A DNA stretch of 48,200 nucleotides, from positions 4,064,021 through 4,112,220 of the forward strand of contig BFEA01000026.1 in assembly GCA_003427395.1 (NCBI GenBank), read 5' to 3'. The notes under the pieces are model-generated. The model saw nothing but the letters and a program-made list of their open reading frames with translations. It was not told the DNA's origin and did no database searches. This document shows positions 10,506-21,070 of this stretch, in pieces; positions within the stretch are counted from its first letter, which is position 1, and every line of letters starts with the position of its first letter. A program made the position numbers and the translations under genes. The stretch comes from Chara braunii (lineage: Eukaryota; Streptophyta; Charophyceae; Charales; Characeae).

Positions 10506-11792
10506 TCAGTCCTCTATGTCCGTTCTCTTACTTGGATGATTGACTTCTCTTCCTCTCTTTGGAGTCACTGTAGGGATCAAGTCAGGGTCTCTGAAGATGA
10601 ACTTACGAAGTCTTGACCTTGATATCATGTCATGAACCCTGGATCCATCAATTTCTAAGATCTCATAAACCTTGTCTTCAGCCTCTCCTGTGATTCTGTA
10701 AGGACCAAGTCATCTAGGCTCCAACATTTTAGTTCATTGTGTCTCAAGGGAACTGTCAAACAGAAGGACAACATTTCCAATCTTCAATTTCTCTTTTCTT
10801 ATATATCTTTTCTTGTTCCATCTTTCTTGATCCGATAGTCTGCTGGATGTCATTCTCTCTGCTGCATCCATCATTACCTGATCGACTTCAGATATCTGCC
10901 TCATTCTGATCTGAAGGAGTTCTGAAATAGAATAATCTTTGTCACTTTCTTGACTTGACCATGTCGTGACAATACTTTCAATAGGCAATGTAGCATAACG
11001 GCCATACCACAGTGTAAAAGGTGCATAACCAGTAGTTCTCTTGACTGTGATATTATCAGCATATACAGCAGCTCTTAACATCTTTGGCCAGTTACTGAGT
11101 TTCCCTTCACACCACTTGGCCAACGAGTCTTTTTGAGTTCTGTGACCTCTTTCCACAGGAGCATTCGCTTGAGCATGGTAAGTAGTCACATATCGAATTT
11201 TGACTCCCAATCTGAGTGTAATTCTTCTGACAACCTCATTTCTGAATTCTGATCCTCTGTCTGAGACAAATTCTCTGATAAAAGGATACTTGAGATAGAC
11301 TTCCTCTGTCCAATCAGCCACTTATTTGGCTGTCTCCCTTTTCAGAGTTCTTGCCTCAACGTATCCAGAGAAATTATCTCTCATGTTTAGTATGTATCTC
11401 ATCCCACCCTTGCCTGGAGGCATAGTGATGAGATCCATGTGAACTCTACTGCCTGACTCTACCAGGATTGTAGGGAATAGGGGTTCAATCATTCTTGTGG
11501 TAGACCTCTTCTGACGTAACACACATGATTTGCAGTATCTGAAAATCATGTCTCTCATGACAGGCCAGAAGTAGAGTTTGATAGTATTGGAGTAGGTAGC
11601 CTCAACAGCCCTGTGGCCACCAGCGACCCCTTCATACAAAGCAACAATTATCTCTAACTGCCTCTCTTTACCACAGACCTCTCTCAGCTGAGGTAGGTAT
11701 CCCTTACCATCCACAAAGAGATGTCCTCTTTTTAGTCTGAATTTTTTCCTTGAATCTTTACAATAACATTCTTTTAGCTGCTCCTTTTCCAT
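10506..11792 (-). pseudogene. Integrase domain (gypsy pol), with in-frame stops
   Basis: This is the DDE integrase that would insert the element's cDNA. The N-terminal part has an H2C2-type finger (HRAVEATYSN ... CKSCVLRQK). The catalytic core has the first Asp in HMDLITMPPG, the second in FVSDRGSEF, and the Glu in ANAPVERGH. The C-terminal region continues to 10506 with a KIGNVVLLF strand and a LGPYRI block. In-frame stops: TAA at 11322-11324, just after the first catalytic region, then two TGA codons (10734-10736 and near 10712) where this family usually has Trp in W-x-K...RWLGPY, which suggests TGG to TGA. No chromodomain is obvious. Confidence 0.85.
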
Positions 11793-12155
11793 CTTTCTGT
11801 CAATCTCTTGATAATTTTCATCATATTCTTTAAAGAATAAAAATATCTCTTCTTCTTTCTTTTCACTCTCTTCTTCTTCCTTCGAACCTGAACTTTCTCA
11901 AACCTCATGAGCAGTCACTGCTGCTGCATTAACTCTTGCATACCAATCGCTTGGTTCATCATCTTCTTCTTTCCCTAGAATCGACTCATAGACGTATGCA
12001 CTTGAAATTTCTCCATAACTGTCTCTCTCTTCAGGCCACAAACTCGAATTGTAAGAGCATGATGCCTCATAATCCTCATCATCTTTTTCATTAAGAAAAT
12101 TATCAACATAGGCAGATTCTTCAATTGTTCCATTCACATCTTCTTCTTCTTTTTC
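11793..12155 (-). pseudogene. Acidic linker of gypsy pol between RNase H and integrase
   Basis: The same reading frame as RT and integrase continues through this stretch. It is very rich in Glu and Asp (for example NEKDDEDYE and GKEEDDEPSDW). TGA stops at 12156-12158 and 11898-11900 bound an open segment of 79 residues. No known domain is seen. It is probably a tether region of the polyprotein. Confidence 0.6.
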
Positions 12156-13637
12156 TCACCACTCAATCCGGCTTAAGCCATCCGCCCTGTTTTTCACAGT
12201 GAGGATCTTTTCGAATTTGAAATCATATGTCCAGATGAAAGCGATCCACCTGCTAGCTGTTGGATGTACCTGTTGGTGCTTTTTAATGACACCTATCACA
12301 GCAAATGCATCAGTCCTCAGGATGTATCTCCTTCCTAAAACGTAGTGCCTAAAGCACCTGAGGCTATAAATGATTGACAGTAGCTCTTTCCTGAATTGGG
12401 TGTAGCCTCTTTCTGTAGAATTGAGAGTTCTGCTCTTAAATCTCAGAGACCTCTCTCTCTCATTTTCATCTTTCTGAATAAGCACTCCACCCAGAGTCAC
12501 TGGTCCTCCATCAGCCTCAATGATGAAAGGTCTTGTCTCCTCATCATCATAATAGGGTACTCCCAGTACTACTCCACCATCTCTTAATTTTTCTTGCAAT
12601 GTTTCTGCTGCAGCTTGTCTTTTATCATTCCATGCTAAGTTAGCCTCTTGTCTTACCATTTCTCTCAGAGGCTCTGCAAGGGCAGCAAAATGAGGAATAA
12701 AAATCATCCGGAATCCACAGACTCCCAAGAAGCTTCTGACGTCTGTCACTCTTTTGAGAGGCAGAGACCAGTTCAAGATCTTGTCTATTTTCTTGGGATC
12801 TGGGCTCCTACCCTTGGAGAAGCATCTGAAGCCCAAAATTATCACTTCTGGTTGGAAGAGAAGGGACTTTGGCCCACTGGCAGTCAGATTATACTTCTGA
12901 AGTCTTTCTAGGACCATCTTTACTCCTTCAGCATGTTCCCAGACAAACTTTCTGACTCCCCCTGCGACCAAAGTCGCATCTCTTACCAAGGGTCCTTTTA
13001 CAGGATTATCATCAATGTAGGGACTGGTTATTTCAGGAGAAATGTCCTGCATGACCTTGATCATATCCCTCTGAACCACTGCCACTCCGTTAGTCCAGCC
13101 CTGAGATACCACACACATCTGAACAAGTCCTCTCGGCGTGTGCATGGCAGTCATGGGTCAGCTAGTGGGATCAATAGGGAACTGATCATAGCCAGAATGC
13201 AGGTCAACTAGAGAATAAATACATCGACCAACACATGATTCAGCGAGGAGATCAGCATTAGGAAGATTATCTGCATCACGTACCGTCACAAAATTGAGCT
13301 TCTGAAGATTTTGTATCCATCTTAGCCCGCCCCCTGGTTTCCAGAAACAAAACCAGTGGTTAGCATATGGTCCATCAGCAGGTTCTACAACATTAGATGC
13401 AATCTTTTTGTCAAAATACTTTACAACCTCTGCCTCTTCCTTCAAGGCATACTTGGTTGGCCTATCATTCCATGGAACATAGTCAACTGTCCAAATCTTG
13501 GCCATCTTGACCATGTCCACGTCCAATCGCCCTCTCTCCTTATCATTAAAAGAGAAAACACCAGAGAACTCCTGACACATCCTGAAGATATATTTTTTCT
13601 CTTTAGGTAGGATAAACTGATCCGAGTCTATCTTCAT
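12156..13637 (-). pseudogene. Reverse transcriptase and RNase H (gypsy pol)
   Basis: RT copies RNA to DNA; RNase H removes the RNA strand. Visible RT blocks are the FCFWKPGGGLRWIQNLQKLN region, LVDLHSGYDQFPI, HTPRGLVQM, and the catalytic box YIDD in place of the more usual YVDD/YLDD/FLDD. RNase H follows with Asp in FIIEADGG, Glu near RKELLSI and Asp in LRTDAFAVI, ending at GLSRIEW. A TGA at 13158-13160 interrupts the frame right after the SGYDQ block, just before HTPRG, and is followed in the same frame by the rest of RT. The position fits a CGA Arg codon changed to TGA. Similarity is to the branch with a DDxxxKGP extension after the catalytic box. Confidence 0.88.
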
Positions 13638-14056
13638 TGTGTCAAACCTTTCTCAGGTGACCTTGTTCTCCAGTTTTTTTGATTCCCTCAATGCTCTTAT
13701 AATTTATCTTTCCTTTTTCAATGCTTCAGCATAATTTTTTCCTATTAGGACTGTCACTGAGTTTTTCTTCACCCCCTTGGGCTTATATTTTTTTTTTGAC
13801 CGAGTGACTATTTTTCTAAAAAAGGATGAGTCGATGCAAATCTCAATTCCATTTTTCCTCCCTTAGCAGCCTCTACAGCTTTCTTGAAGGCTTCAATTTG
13901 TCCGTCCTCATCCTCGAGTTTACCAAGGGCTTTCATCATTTTTGAAACTTGATTGATTCTCACTGAAATCTCTTCTTTTGCTTCTCGTTTTCCTTCCTCC
14001 TTTAGTCTCCTAACTCTTTCAGCAGATTCCTCCCTCCTGATCGAATTAGCAGATAG
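13638..14056 (-). pseudogene. Degraded protease-RT linker of gypsy pol
   Basis: Protease and RT lie in different frames, and this stretch has stops in all three minus frames (for example a TGA at 13653-13655). Lys- and Glu-rich fragments suggest a former linker. A run of T at 13791-13798 is a likely indel site. Confidence 0.5.
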
Positions 14057-15049
14057 TTAATGTTTGAAGTAATTTTTCGTAGCGACCAAAAAGGTCTGCT
14101 CTTGAGCAGTCTCGGGATCCTGTAGACTGATCCAAGATGACTCCTCATGGCTGAAAAATTGGATCGCCTCCATCCTATGCAAGAATGGAGTTCCCAAGAT
14201 ACAGTCATGATCCAGATCCAGTACTACAAAACTCAGTAACTCCACAGTCATTGTCCCAACCTTGATTGGCAAATTATTAATAAATTCTGCCACGAACAGC
14301 TCTCCTGCAATATTACTTAGTACATTTTGTGCAGGTCTGTCAATAGATAAATTACACGCCTCCATCGTTCTTCGTGAAAGAAGTATCATCTATGTCCCAG
14401 AATCTACTAGGGCTAGAATCTTTACTTGATTAATGCGAATTGTAAGATGCCCACAACCCATGGTTGCAAATCTCATTTTGCAACCTGGTAGTGATCTATT
14501 CACTTGGTTGGGAAAGACTGACCCCAAATAATTAACTTTCATCTTCTTCTTCTCAATTAACTTTTTCAACTCTTCTCTCAGTTTGGGTACTAGTGTCATT
14601 GCTTCCTTGAAAGACAATGTCACTTCCGTTTCTTCCAGCATCTTAGTAATTACATCAGAAATCACAGTCCCATCATCCAAATCACTCTTGAGAATAAATT
14701 TTCTCTTTCTCCCCTGTTCATTTTTTTCTTGTGAACGTTCCGGTTCAGGGTCATCAAGAATGTTAATAAGTGACTCCTCAGCCTTCTTTCTTTTCTTTTC
14801 TTCTATCGTTAGAGGTGTCATACGGGTTTGGTGGTTCCTTACTTCACCAACCCGGACACTAGGTTCCATGATAAATTTTGGGGATAGATCACCATGGAAC
14901 GACATCATGTTAGCCAGGAGATGAGTCATTTTATTGGAAGAGGACTCCACTAATTCAGAAGGGTTTTGAGAAGTAGGATTCCCTCCCAATGGAGACTCAC
15001 TTGTTGATGCCTCGCTAGGCTCACACTCTGACAGTGTTAAAGACTGCAT
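14057..15049 (-). pseudogene. Gypsy retropepsin-type aspartic protease region
   Basis: This is the processing protease of the polyprotein. A Ser/Glu-rich N-terminal part of about 170 residues is followed by the active-site strand ILALVDSGT (about residues 211-219), then LGTPFLHRM, the second conserved strand of retropepsins. A TAG at 14390-14392 follows DSGT directly, and the same frame continues to 14057. The ORF overlaps the end of the zinc-knuckle ORF by 13 bp in a different frame, which could be a programmed gag-pol shift or a mutation. Confidence 0.78.
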
Positions 15050-15561
15050 GGGCAGTTCAATCGTGGTATAAGGGTCACTTCTCTTTGTACCAGTTCATCA
15101 GGCAGATCTCCAATGAGGAAATGAACATTCACATTGACCTTTCTCTTTGTCTTAATCTTCATCTTTTCATCATGTTTAAGAGCAAAAAGCCTCACACCTC
15201 CCGGATGTCTGGGGTCCAACTTATTCCATGAGTTATCACAGACGTGACTCATTGCATTTTTCTTTGCCACCCCACTCCTTACATCCTCCTCAAGAGGTTT
15301 GCAATAGGTGGTAGTATGCCCACTTTCGCCACAATAGTAGTAAGTAAAACTCCTCTTAGGACGCTCATCATATTTTTTTCTCTCCCTGTTTCCTCCATCA
15401 CCATTCTTCCCATTCCTTTTGGTTCTGGACGAATCCCCCTTTTTACCACGATTTTCGTTGTCATCATCGTCATCGTCATCTTCCTCACTTTCAGCCTTTT
15501 TCTTTCCCCTGTCATCCACAACATGCGTTGCAGGCCTTGCAGCCATAAAGTTAGCCATCAC
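15037..15561 (-). CDS. Gag C-terminal part with CCHC zinc knuckle
   Basis: This is the nucleocapsid-like part that binds RNA. An acidic run of Asp/Glu and a basic stretch (GKKGDSSRTKRNGKNG) precede the knuckle CGESGHTTTYC region, spaced C-x2-C-x4-H-x4-C when the preceding Cys-Gly pair is included (about residues 76-89). It lies in the same frame as the upstream gag ORF, separated only by a TAG at 15565-15567. Confidence 0.8.
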   Translation of the reverse strand: MMANFMAARPATHVVDDRGKKKAESEEDDDDDDDNENRGKKGDSSRTKRNGKNGDGGNRERKKYDERPKRSFTYYYCGESGHTTTYCKPLEEDVRSGVAKKNAMSHVCDNSWNKLDPRHPGGVRLFALKHDEKMKIKTKRKVNVNVHFLIGDLPDELVQREVTLIPRLNCPCSL

Positions 15562-15564
15562 TTT

Positions 15565-16270
15565 CTAAAAAATATTCTCAACAGTTAGATTGCTTCCTCT
15601 ATTCATTCCATTCTCAGTCTCCCAGTCCTTGACCAAAGTACTGATCTGATCCAGTGACCATTTTTTAGGGGAGACAGTAGGTAAAGTTCTTATGATTGCA
15701 ACAATTTCATCCCATCTAAGAGGATAGTGCTGAGCTTGATTAAGAACTGCTTGCCTTTTAGTGTCAGTAAAATTTGTCAAAAATATATGGCATCTCTGGG
15801 CTTCATCCAAATATGAAATTTTTCTTGCTGTTCGGATGAAGGTCTGAAGAAAAACATTAAAAGTGTCATATTTAACTCTTCTGATGTTAAGTAAGTCCTT
15901 AGTTGTGGTAGAAACTGAATCCTTCTCAAATTCATTTTTCAGTCTCTCCTTGACTTCTTCCCAAGTAGTAGCACCTTCCATTAATTTTTGAACTGTCAGT
16001 CTCGAAATCAGTGTCACAATAAGATAGAAGGTGCTTAAGTCGTTGCTTATCTGTCCAGCCATAACAGAGTTCAAATAATTCATACTCATTCAAGAAGTCA
16101 TTAACCTGAGGTCCTCTAAAGCAGGAAATTCTCTCATCTGGCTTTTTTTCTCTTGCAATATTTGACCCTCCTTTTATAGTATCAACTTTCTCGACCAGTT
16201 CTCGTATAACCCCAACCAAAGCCTCTTCATCGGTCCCTGCAGATGTACTCGGTCTTGCTTGCCCTGCCAT
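15565..16270 (-). pseudogene. Gag capsid-like region, frameshifted
   Basis: The ORF starts at ATG 16270 (MAGQARPSTSAGTDEEALVG). After about residue 85 the meaning moves to the next frame (TWEEVKERLKNEF ... LRWDEIVAII), so a one-base indel near 16010-16030 is likely. The content (helical, with a W-x-x-x-K core and DFLNEYELF) fits a retrotransposon gag domain. A TAG at 15565-15567 then cuts it from the zinc-knuckle part. Confidence 0.75.
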
Positions 16271-17108
16271 CTTGACCTTAAAATTTTTTCAGATACCCTC
16301 TTCTCTTTCTGTCACCCTTATCCTTTTCTTCTCTGCTCTTCAATCTCTCACTCTTCTCTCAAGAATTACAGACTCGTTTCTCTTTTCTCTTGTCTGCTCT
16401 ACCCCCTGGGAGTTTTGTACATATAAGGTATAAGCAATAATTGATTGGTAGTGATCAAGAGCAGTGCAATCCTTCTCAGCCTTCCAATGTAATCTTCCAT
16501 CAACTCTCTCTAATCATCCCTACTCAATCTTCTGTCATACCTCTTTATAGTACCCCAAATCATAAAATATCGAGTCAGGTCTATAATCTCATAATCAAAT
16601 TGCATCATTTACAGCCCACTGTTAATCCTTCTTGCAAGAGAGACCCGTTCCTGAAAAGTGTGGTATGATACTCTCTCAATAGTTCTCATTTTCACCAACC
16701 TTAATAGATAGCTTATCTCAGTCTGATCAGTGATAATTCTCAAAGCAGAATCTCTTATGCGATCTAAGAGAGGCTTTAAAAACTCAAACTCATCCAGGGT
16801 AGAAAGATTTCTGTCAGAGATCCGAAGACTCCCCTTCTACCTTGACTACTCTACCTTCCAACACAACTCCTACTGTCAACTGTTCAGTCAAGCTGGGTTT
16901 ATCATAAACAACATCTGAAAGGTAGATCTCATGTTAGACATAATCAGAGATCTCGAATCTGTGTTCAAAGGTACTAAGGAGTAGGGATTTTATCATCACA
17001 GTGGAGTCTTTTTCTCTCGCTCTACCGATCTCAGCAATGACTTCCAACAAAGACATTCAATCTCTTCTGTCTTCAAATCTTTTAGTAATTGAAAACTCAG
17101 GAAGCCTC
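16271..17108. other. Leader region between the P ORFs and gag
   Basis: This stretch is AT- and CT-rich with no convincing ORF. On the gypsy strand it is upstream of gag, where the primer-binding site and LTR end should be. I searched by eye for a tRNA-complementary site and for sequence shared with 8170-10505 and found neither. Confidence 0.5.
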
Positions 17109-17441
17109 TCAAATTGTCTTACTTTTTTTCCAGGTTACTTTTCTCTTTAACTTTCCAAGCCACTCCTTGGTTCTTATGAGACTAATATAAGCACCTTTCT
17201 GACACTTAAAGTAGTCATCTTCCTCTTCTAGGCCCGCTGGTACATAAATCCATACGTCCAGGCTGCTTGTACTCAGGAATTTGACCACTTGAATGTGAAA
17301 TATTATGTGCCCTCTCTCACAAGTCTCATATCTCAGGATCACAAAANGATTATCACACCCTATCACCTCATAGAGTTTACCCCTCACAGTAGTTATCTTG
17401 GCTACTGAGAGTATTCTTCTTGGACTCTCTTCACTTTCCAT
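17109..17441 (-). CDS. P6: small-ORF family protein (about 110 aa), unrecognised
   Basis: The start is taken at ATG 17441; the open frame goes back to 17465 without ATG. One base (17347) is N. Its centre reads IIFHIQVVKFLSTSSLDVWIYVPAG, cut here into its visible pieces: a hydrophobic strand, then LDVWIYVPAG. That layout matches P3, P4 and P5, where the second piece is YDVRIYVPKE, YDIRSYVKKG or HDLRPYLKKG. The C-terminus is basic (GKLKRKVTWKKSKT). Function is unknown; it is the P ORF nearest gag and on the same strand. Confidence 0.45.
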   Translation of the reverse strand: MESEESPRRILSVAKITTVRGKLYEVIGCDNXFVILRYETCERGHIIFHIQVVKFLSTSSLDVWIYVPAGLEEEDDYFKCQKGAYISLIRTKEWLGKLKRKVTWKKSKTI

Positions 17442-17605
17442 GCAAACTTTATCATGGCACACCAATTGTTTTTAGATAGATTGATATCAGGTAAGGGAGG
17501 GACTGAGAATCCATCTAAGACAGTAAATCGGGTCGACCCAGTGCAGCATTTGTTCTCTCTCTCAAGGCTCTCTTTCTCTCTCAGTACTACCTCTTCAGCA
17601 AATCC

Positions 17606-17896
17606 TCAGTATCTCTCATACACTGCATCAACACTTCTTTCCTTTGGGACATAGATTCTTACGTCATACACATCCAGGTATGTGAAATAGAATGTCAGTA
17701 CATATAATCGTTCATGCTCCCATCCGCTCTCGACCATCTCATACCTGACAACTTCATATGAAAATGCCTCCCTCTTGCTTAGAGTATTCAGCGACCTCAG
17801 GAGACATTCGACCTTCTCTTGATTTGGACCCGAACCTCTGGCAAAATTTGACCTTCTTTGTCTAATTACTTCTGCTGAAATCTCTTTAACTCTCAT
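17606..17896 (-). CDS. P5: small-ORF family protein (96 aa), unrecognised
   Basis: ATG at 17896. An N-terminal helix-like part leads to LLRSLNTLSKREAFSYEVV, a hydrophobic strand LYVLTFYFTYL, then VYDVRIYVPKE and a short tail. The REAF-x-Y entry and the YDVR-x-YV exit line up with P3 (KEAFHYQY, HDLRPYL) and P4 (GIFRYRY, YDIRSYV). No signal peptide or metal site is seen. Confidence 0.5.
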   Translation of the reverse strand: MRVKEISAEVIRQRRSNFARGSGPNQEKVECLLRSLNTLSKREAFSYEVVRYEMVESGWEHERLYVLTFYFTYLDVYDVRIYVPKERSVDAVYERY

Positions 17897-18022
17897 GTCC
17901 ACCGTTTCTTTTCTCTCTGGTTAATACCATGTTGATTATATCGGCAGCCAGCTAGTCCTATCACAATAGTTGTCAGGTATAGGAGGGATTGTAACAGTCT
18001 TGTACGTTACTGACATTATAAC

Positions 18023-18301
18023 TCATTCCACTTTCTTCTTTTGCTTGATCAAGTCTGTCTTATCATCGTAAATAAATTGGATCACGATCTCCCATAACGA
18101 ATTAAAATCCTCACCATCATTGCTGCCCCCTTTCTTGACATATGAGCGAATATCATACATATCTCCCTCCAAGAACTGAGTAAGTACTATGCAGATGGTT
18201 GAGCCACAAGAATGATAACCCCAACAAGCCTCATACCTGTAACGAAATATTCCTCTCGTGGTAAATTTAGACAATTCTTTCAGAGCATCGTCGACCAGCA
18301 T
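18023..18301 (-). CDS. P4: small-ORF family protein (92 aa), unrecognised
   Basis: ATG at 18301. It reads LKELSKFTTRGIFRYRYEAC, a Gly/His/Cys loop, ICIVLTQFLEG, then DMYDIRSYVKKG. This lines up with the N-terminal ~60 residues of P3 with few gaps, the clearest pair in the family. The C-terminus is Lys-rich. Conserved length and motif order argue for a real former gene; function is unknown. Confidence 0.55.
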   Translation of the reverse strand: MLVDDALKELSKFTTRGIFRYRYEACWGYHSCGSTICIVLTQFLEGDMYDIRSYVKKGGSNDGEDFNSLWEIVIQFIYDDKTDLIKQKKKVE

Positions 18302-19118
18302 TTGTCTCGGTCCGTTTCACTCTCTTCCTTTCAATTCCCTTCAGTGTGCTGGGAGATAATTGGGCATACCTGGTGTCAAGCTCGATTCTCTCCAGTCAAT
18401 AATATCAATCTCCTTTCCCGATCCAGTGTGGTACCTCACACAAGGAAAAAAAATAAATCACAGTTAGCCGTTGTGATTCTCAAGAAAATCGAGACTTAAA
18501 TGAGAATAATAAAATTGACAAGAAGCTCACAAAAATGTCAACAGTTCTCACGTCTTAATCAAAGCTCAAAGATGATGATGACCCAGGCTCGTTCCGGACA
18601 AAAAAATCCTTTCATGTCCACGGCAACGACGCCATTTTTGTCGCACTTCTTAGTCGGACCTACTTCGGGTGACCGGAAAGCCAACAGGCTGTCACGCAGG
18701 ATTTTTTGTAAGTCATTGCAATAAATAAAATAAATTAAATAATGCAAATCCCTTCCTGTTGTGTGCGTCCGGCTTCGAGCGAGACCCTTCGATTGCGGTC
18801 TTCGCCGGTCCCCGGTCTTAGGAATCTTTTATTTTGATTCGGAACAGCAAAGAATTATGCAAGTAATAATCATAAAATTATGGGGTGCTGTACATGCATC
18901 AATTATGTCAATCTGATTTTGAGAACTGTGACAAAACATCCACGAAGGCAATCATCAAGCAAGAATAATGCAGAAAATAAGACTGAATGACTCGAGCAAA
19001 GACAGGGGCAATTGAATGAGGGAAGAATAAGAGCTCATAATAATCTCAGAAAGTACACATAAACAAGCGTGGTCAGCACCTCTCAAGAGTCCTCACTCAT
19101 CCCTCTGGTCAGTCTCTC
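18302..19118. other. Spacer between P4 and P3, no gene seen
   Basis: This is AT-rich spacer. Short ORFs at 18500-18747 lie on both strands but have no family features. A segment around 18640-18840 (tagtcggacctacttcgggtgaccgg ... cggtccccggtctt, here cut) is GC-richer than its surroundings and may be a small inserted repeat. Confidence 0.4.
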
Positions 19119-19781
19119 TCAATCTCTTTTAACCGATCTTTTCTGGTGCCGAGTCCCACGCCCACGTACAATCTGAGACTGAGGCTTCGTGACAAAATGC
19201 CACCTGTAGCCAGCAAGCTCTGAGCACGACCAGCCAAGGTACATAATGCGGTAGTTAACCATGGAGCAAAACTCCTCCCACAAAGTAGGCAGTCCGTCCA
19301 CTGAGAAAACCCCTCGTTTGAAGTAGGGAAACTCGGTGGGCTCGGTCAACGCCTCGATGTCGATCACCGCCGGAGAGATGTATCTCTTTGCCAAACCAAT
19401 CACATCCAGCCAACTAGTGTCATCTGTGAGAAGAGAAGGGACTTGAGGCTTAGGATAGTCTGTATAAAGCATTGGCCCGAAGCTGCGGATCAACGTAGTG
19501 CCACTCTCATCGAGCTCCCTCTCTCTCTGCTCAAGGTATTCGGTGGTTGAGATACAGACTGGATCGAAGTGCTCATGAGTCTCCTTGCCCTTCTTCAAGT
19601 AAGGCCTCAGATCGTGGATAGTGCCATCAACAAAACTGGTCTCGACAACGAAGATTGACAGATCTCCCTGTCCGAAACCAGTGGCACTGACATACTGATA
19701 ATGAAAAGCCTCTTTGCATGAAATCCGATTGAGGTTGGCCAACACTGACTCACTGACCGACGTAGACTGAACTGTGCTCAT
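19119..19781 (-). CDS. P3: full-length small-ORF family protein (220 aa), unrecognised
   Basis: The start is ATG 19781, shared with the truncated copy at 205-387. Residues ~10-65 carry the family block (LANLNRISCKEAFHYQY, LSIFVVETSFVDG, IHDLRPYLKKG). A further ~155 residues (not present in P4 or P5) follow, with WLDVIGLAKRYISPAVIDIE and LWEEFCSMVNYRIMYLGW, and a basic end RGRGTRHQKRSVKRD. It spans the left edge of repeat copy B at 19599, so only its N-terminal part is duplicated. It is the longest P ORF. I do not recognise it; a structural role in the retroelement is one guess. Confidence 0.55.
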   Translation of the reverse strand: MSTVQSTSVSESVLANLNRISCKEAFHYQYVSATGFGQGDLSIFVVETSFVDGTIHDLRPYLKKGKETHEHFDPVCISTTEYLEQRERELDESGTTLIRSFGPMLYTDYPKPQVPSLLTDDTSWLDVIGLAKRYISPAVIDIEALTEPTEFPYFKRGVFSVDGLPTLWEEFCSMVNYRIMYLGWSCSELAGYRWHFVTKPQSQIVRGRGTRHQKRSVKRD

Positions 19782-19962
19782 GAGTACTCTTGCCAATACA
19801 AGTTGACCAGATAGTCTTGGAGAACTGGCTACCCAACTGAATGCTGAAACTGATAGCTAGAAACTGATCACTAGTAACTGACTGCTGATGATTAACTGCT
19901 GATTAGTTGATTGGTGAATGTCCGGATAAGTGAGCTGCTCCTATTCGGAGGCTAATCACTCA

Positions 19963-20214
19963 CTAATGGCTGCCAATAGTCCTCCTTGCTTCCTCAACAG
20001 TACCCACAGAAGTTATAGTGACAGATAGTCTGCCATTCCTATCGTGCAGGTAGTATATGTACTTGATTTTTGTGTGATTCCCCACGAGTCCCAGTGCATA
20101 TTCCATCATCATAATAGTCTGCAGATTGTATTCCTCAACTGCATTCTCCCTCCAGGTCTCCACAGTGCTCTGATACAGCGAGCAGGAGACCCTAACTGTG
20201 TTGCCGCTCTCCAT
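19963..20214 (-). CDS. P2-B: unrecognised 83-aa small protein
   Basis: Copy B of the ORF at 566-820, with ATG at 20214. It differs at about six positions (such as D4G, E51K, F69S) and ends one codon earlier. It shares the C-terminal layout of P1. It lies about 180 bp upstream of P3 on the same strand, so a shared transcript with P3 and the gypsy genes is possible. Confidence 0.45.
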   Translation of the reverse strand: MESGNTVRVSCSLYQSTVETWRENAVEEYNLQTIMMMEYALGLVGNHTKIKYIYYLHDRNGRLSVTITSVGTVEEARRTIGSH

Positions 20215-21070
20215 ATCCTCACTTCGCTACATCAATTCACCCAACTTGAGACAGGTGACTCTCGGATGATTCAGGTACAAAAAGGCTATTGGGTTGATTG
20301 CCGAACTGCTGAAAGCTGGTTGCTGATAACTAACTGTTGTTTTCTGAGTGCCGCACCTTGATGCCGATTAGGAAACTGAACGATTGCTGATCTGACTGCG
20401 TTTTCTGATTACTTGTTGATCTAATTGTTGATCTGAATACCTCCTCTGAATGCCGGTTAGGATGCTGATTGGATGTAGGATGATTGCTGTTTGATTGTCT
20501 GCCTTGAATATTTGCTCTGAAGTGTTGTTCTGATAAGCTGTTCTAAGGTACTGTTCTGAAGCACCGTTCTAATATACTTTTATGAAATGTTGTTATGAAG
20601 TTAATTAACCCCTGATCGAGGAACAGGATATCACTGAATAAGTGATGACTTGGGGAGCTGAGTATTGCTAACTAGTATTTCGGCATCTGAGACTTTGGTT
20701 GAACGCTGATGAAGTTTTGATCACACACTTGCACAATTTCAGGCCACTCGCTAGCAACGTGGTGTGTCGATTGATAGATGAAAGATCACTTTCTAAGAAA
20801 TGACTGTGTGCCGCTGGGTCTCGCCAACTGCACTGAGTACTGGTCACCGCCAACAGCGCTGAATACTACACGAAATGTGTATTGGCAGTGCACCAATCAA
20901 ACGTTGATTGATACCGAATTGCACGCTGATTAGCCGATGCCTGGTCAGATTAGTTGACAGCTGCTCACGTACAAGTTTGAACATTAACTGATTATTGGTC
21001 AAACAAGCAGACTTTAGGCACCACTGTGCTACGTCAACACACATCAAACACCCTTCACTCTTCTTAACCT

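Larger units (their letters stand above)
10506..16270 (-). mobile_element. Degraded Ty3/gypsy-type retroelement coding region
   Basis: The order on the minus strand is gag, CCHC knuckle, aspartic protease, RT, RNase H, integrase, the Ty3/gypsy order (integrase last). All domains are visible, but the frame is broken by one gag frameshift, a gag-to-pol frame change, a degraded stretch between protease and RT, and several in-frame stops. No primer-binding site, polypurine tract or standard LTR pair could be placed. The only flanking direct repeats are the ~8 kb blocks at 205-8169 and 19599-27559. Small ORFs P6 to P1 lie upstream on the same strand. Confidence 0.9.
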
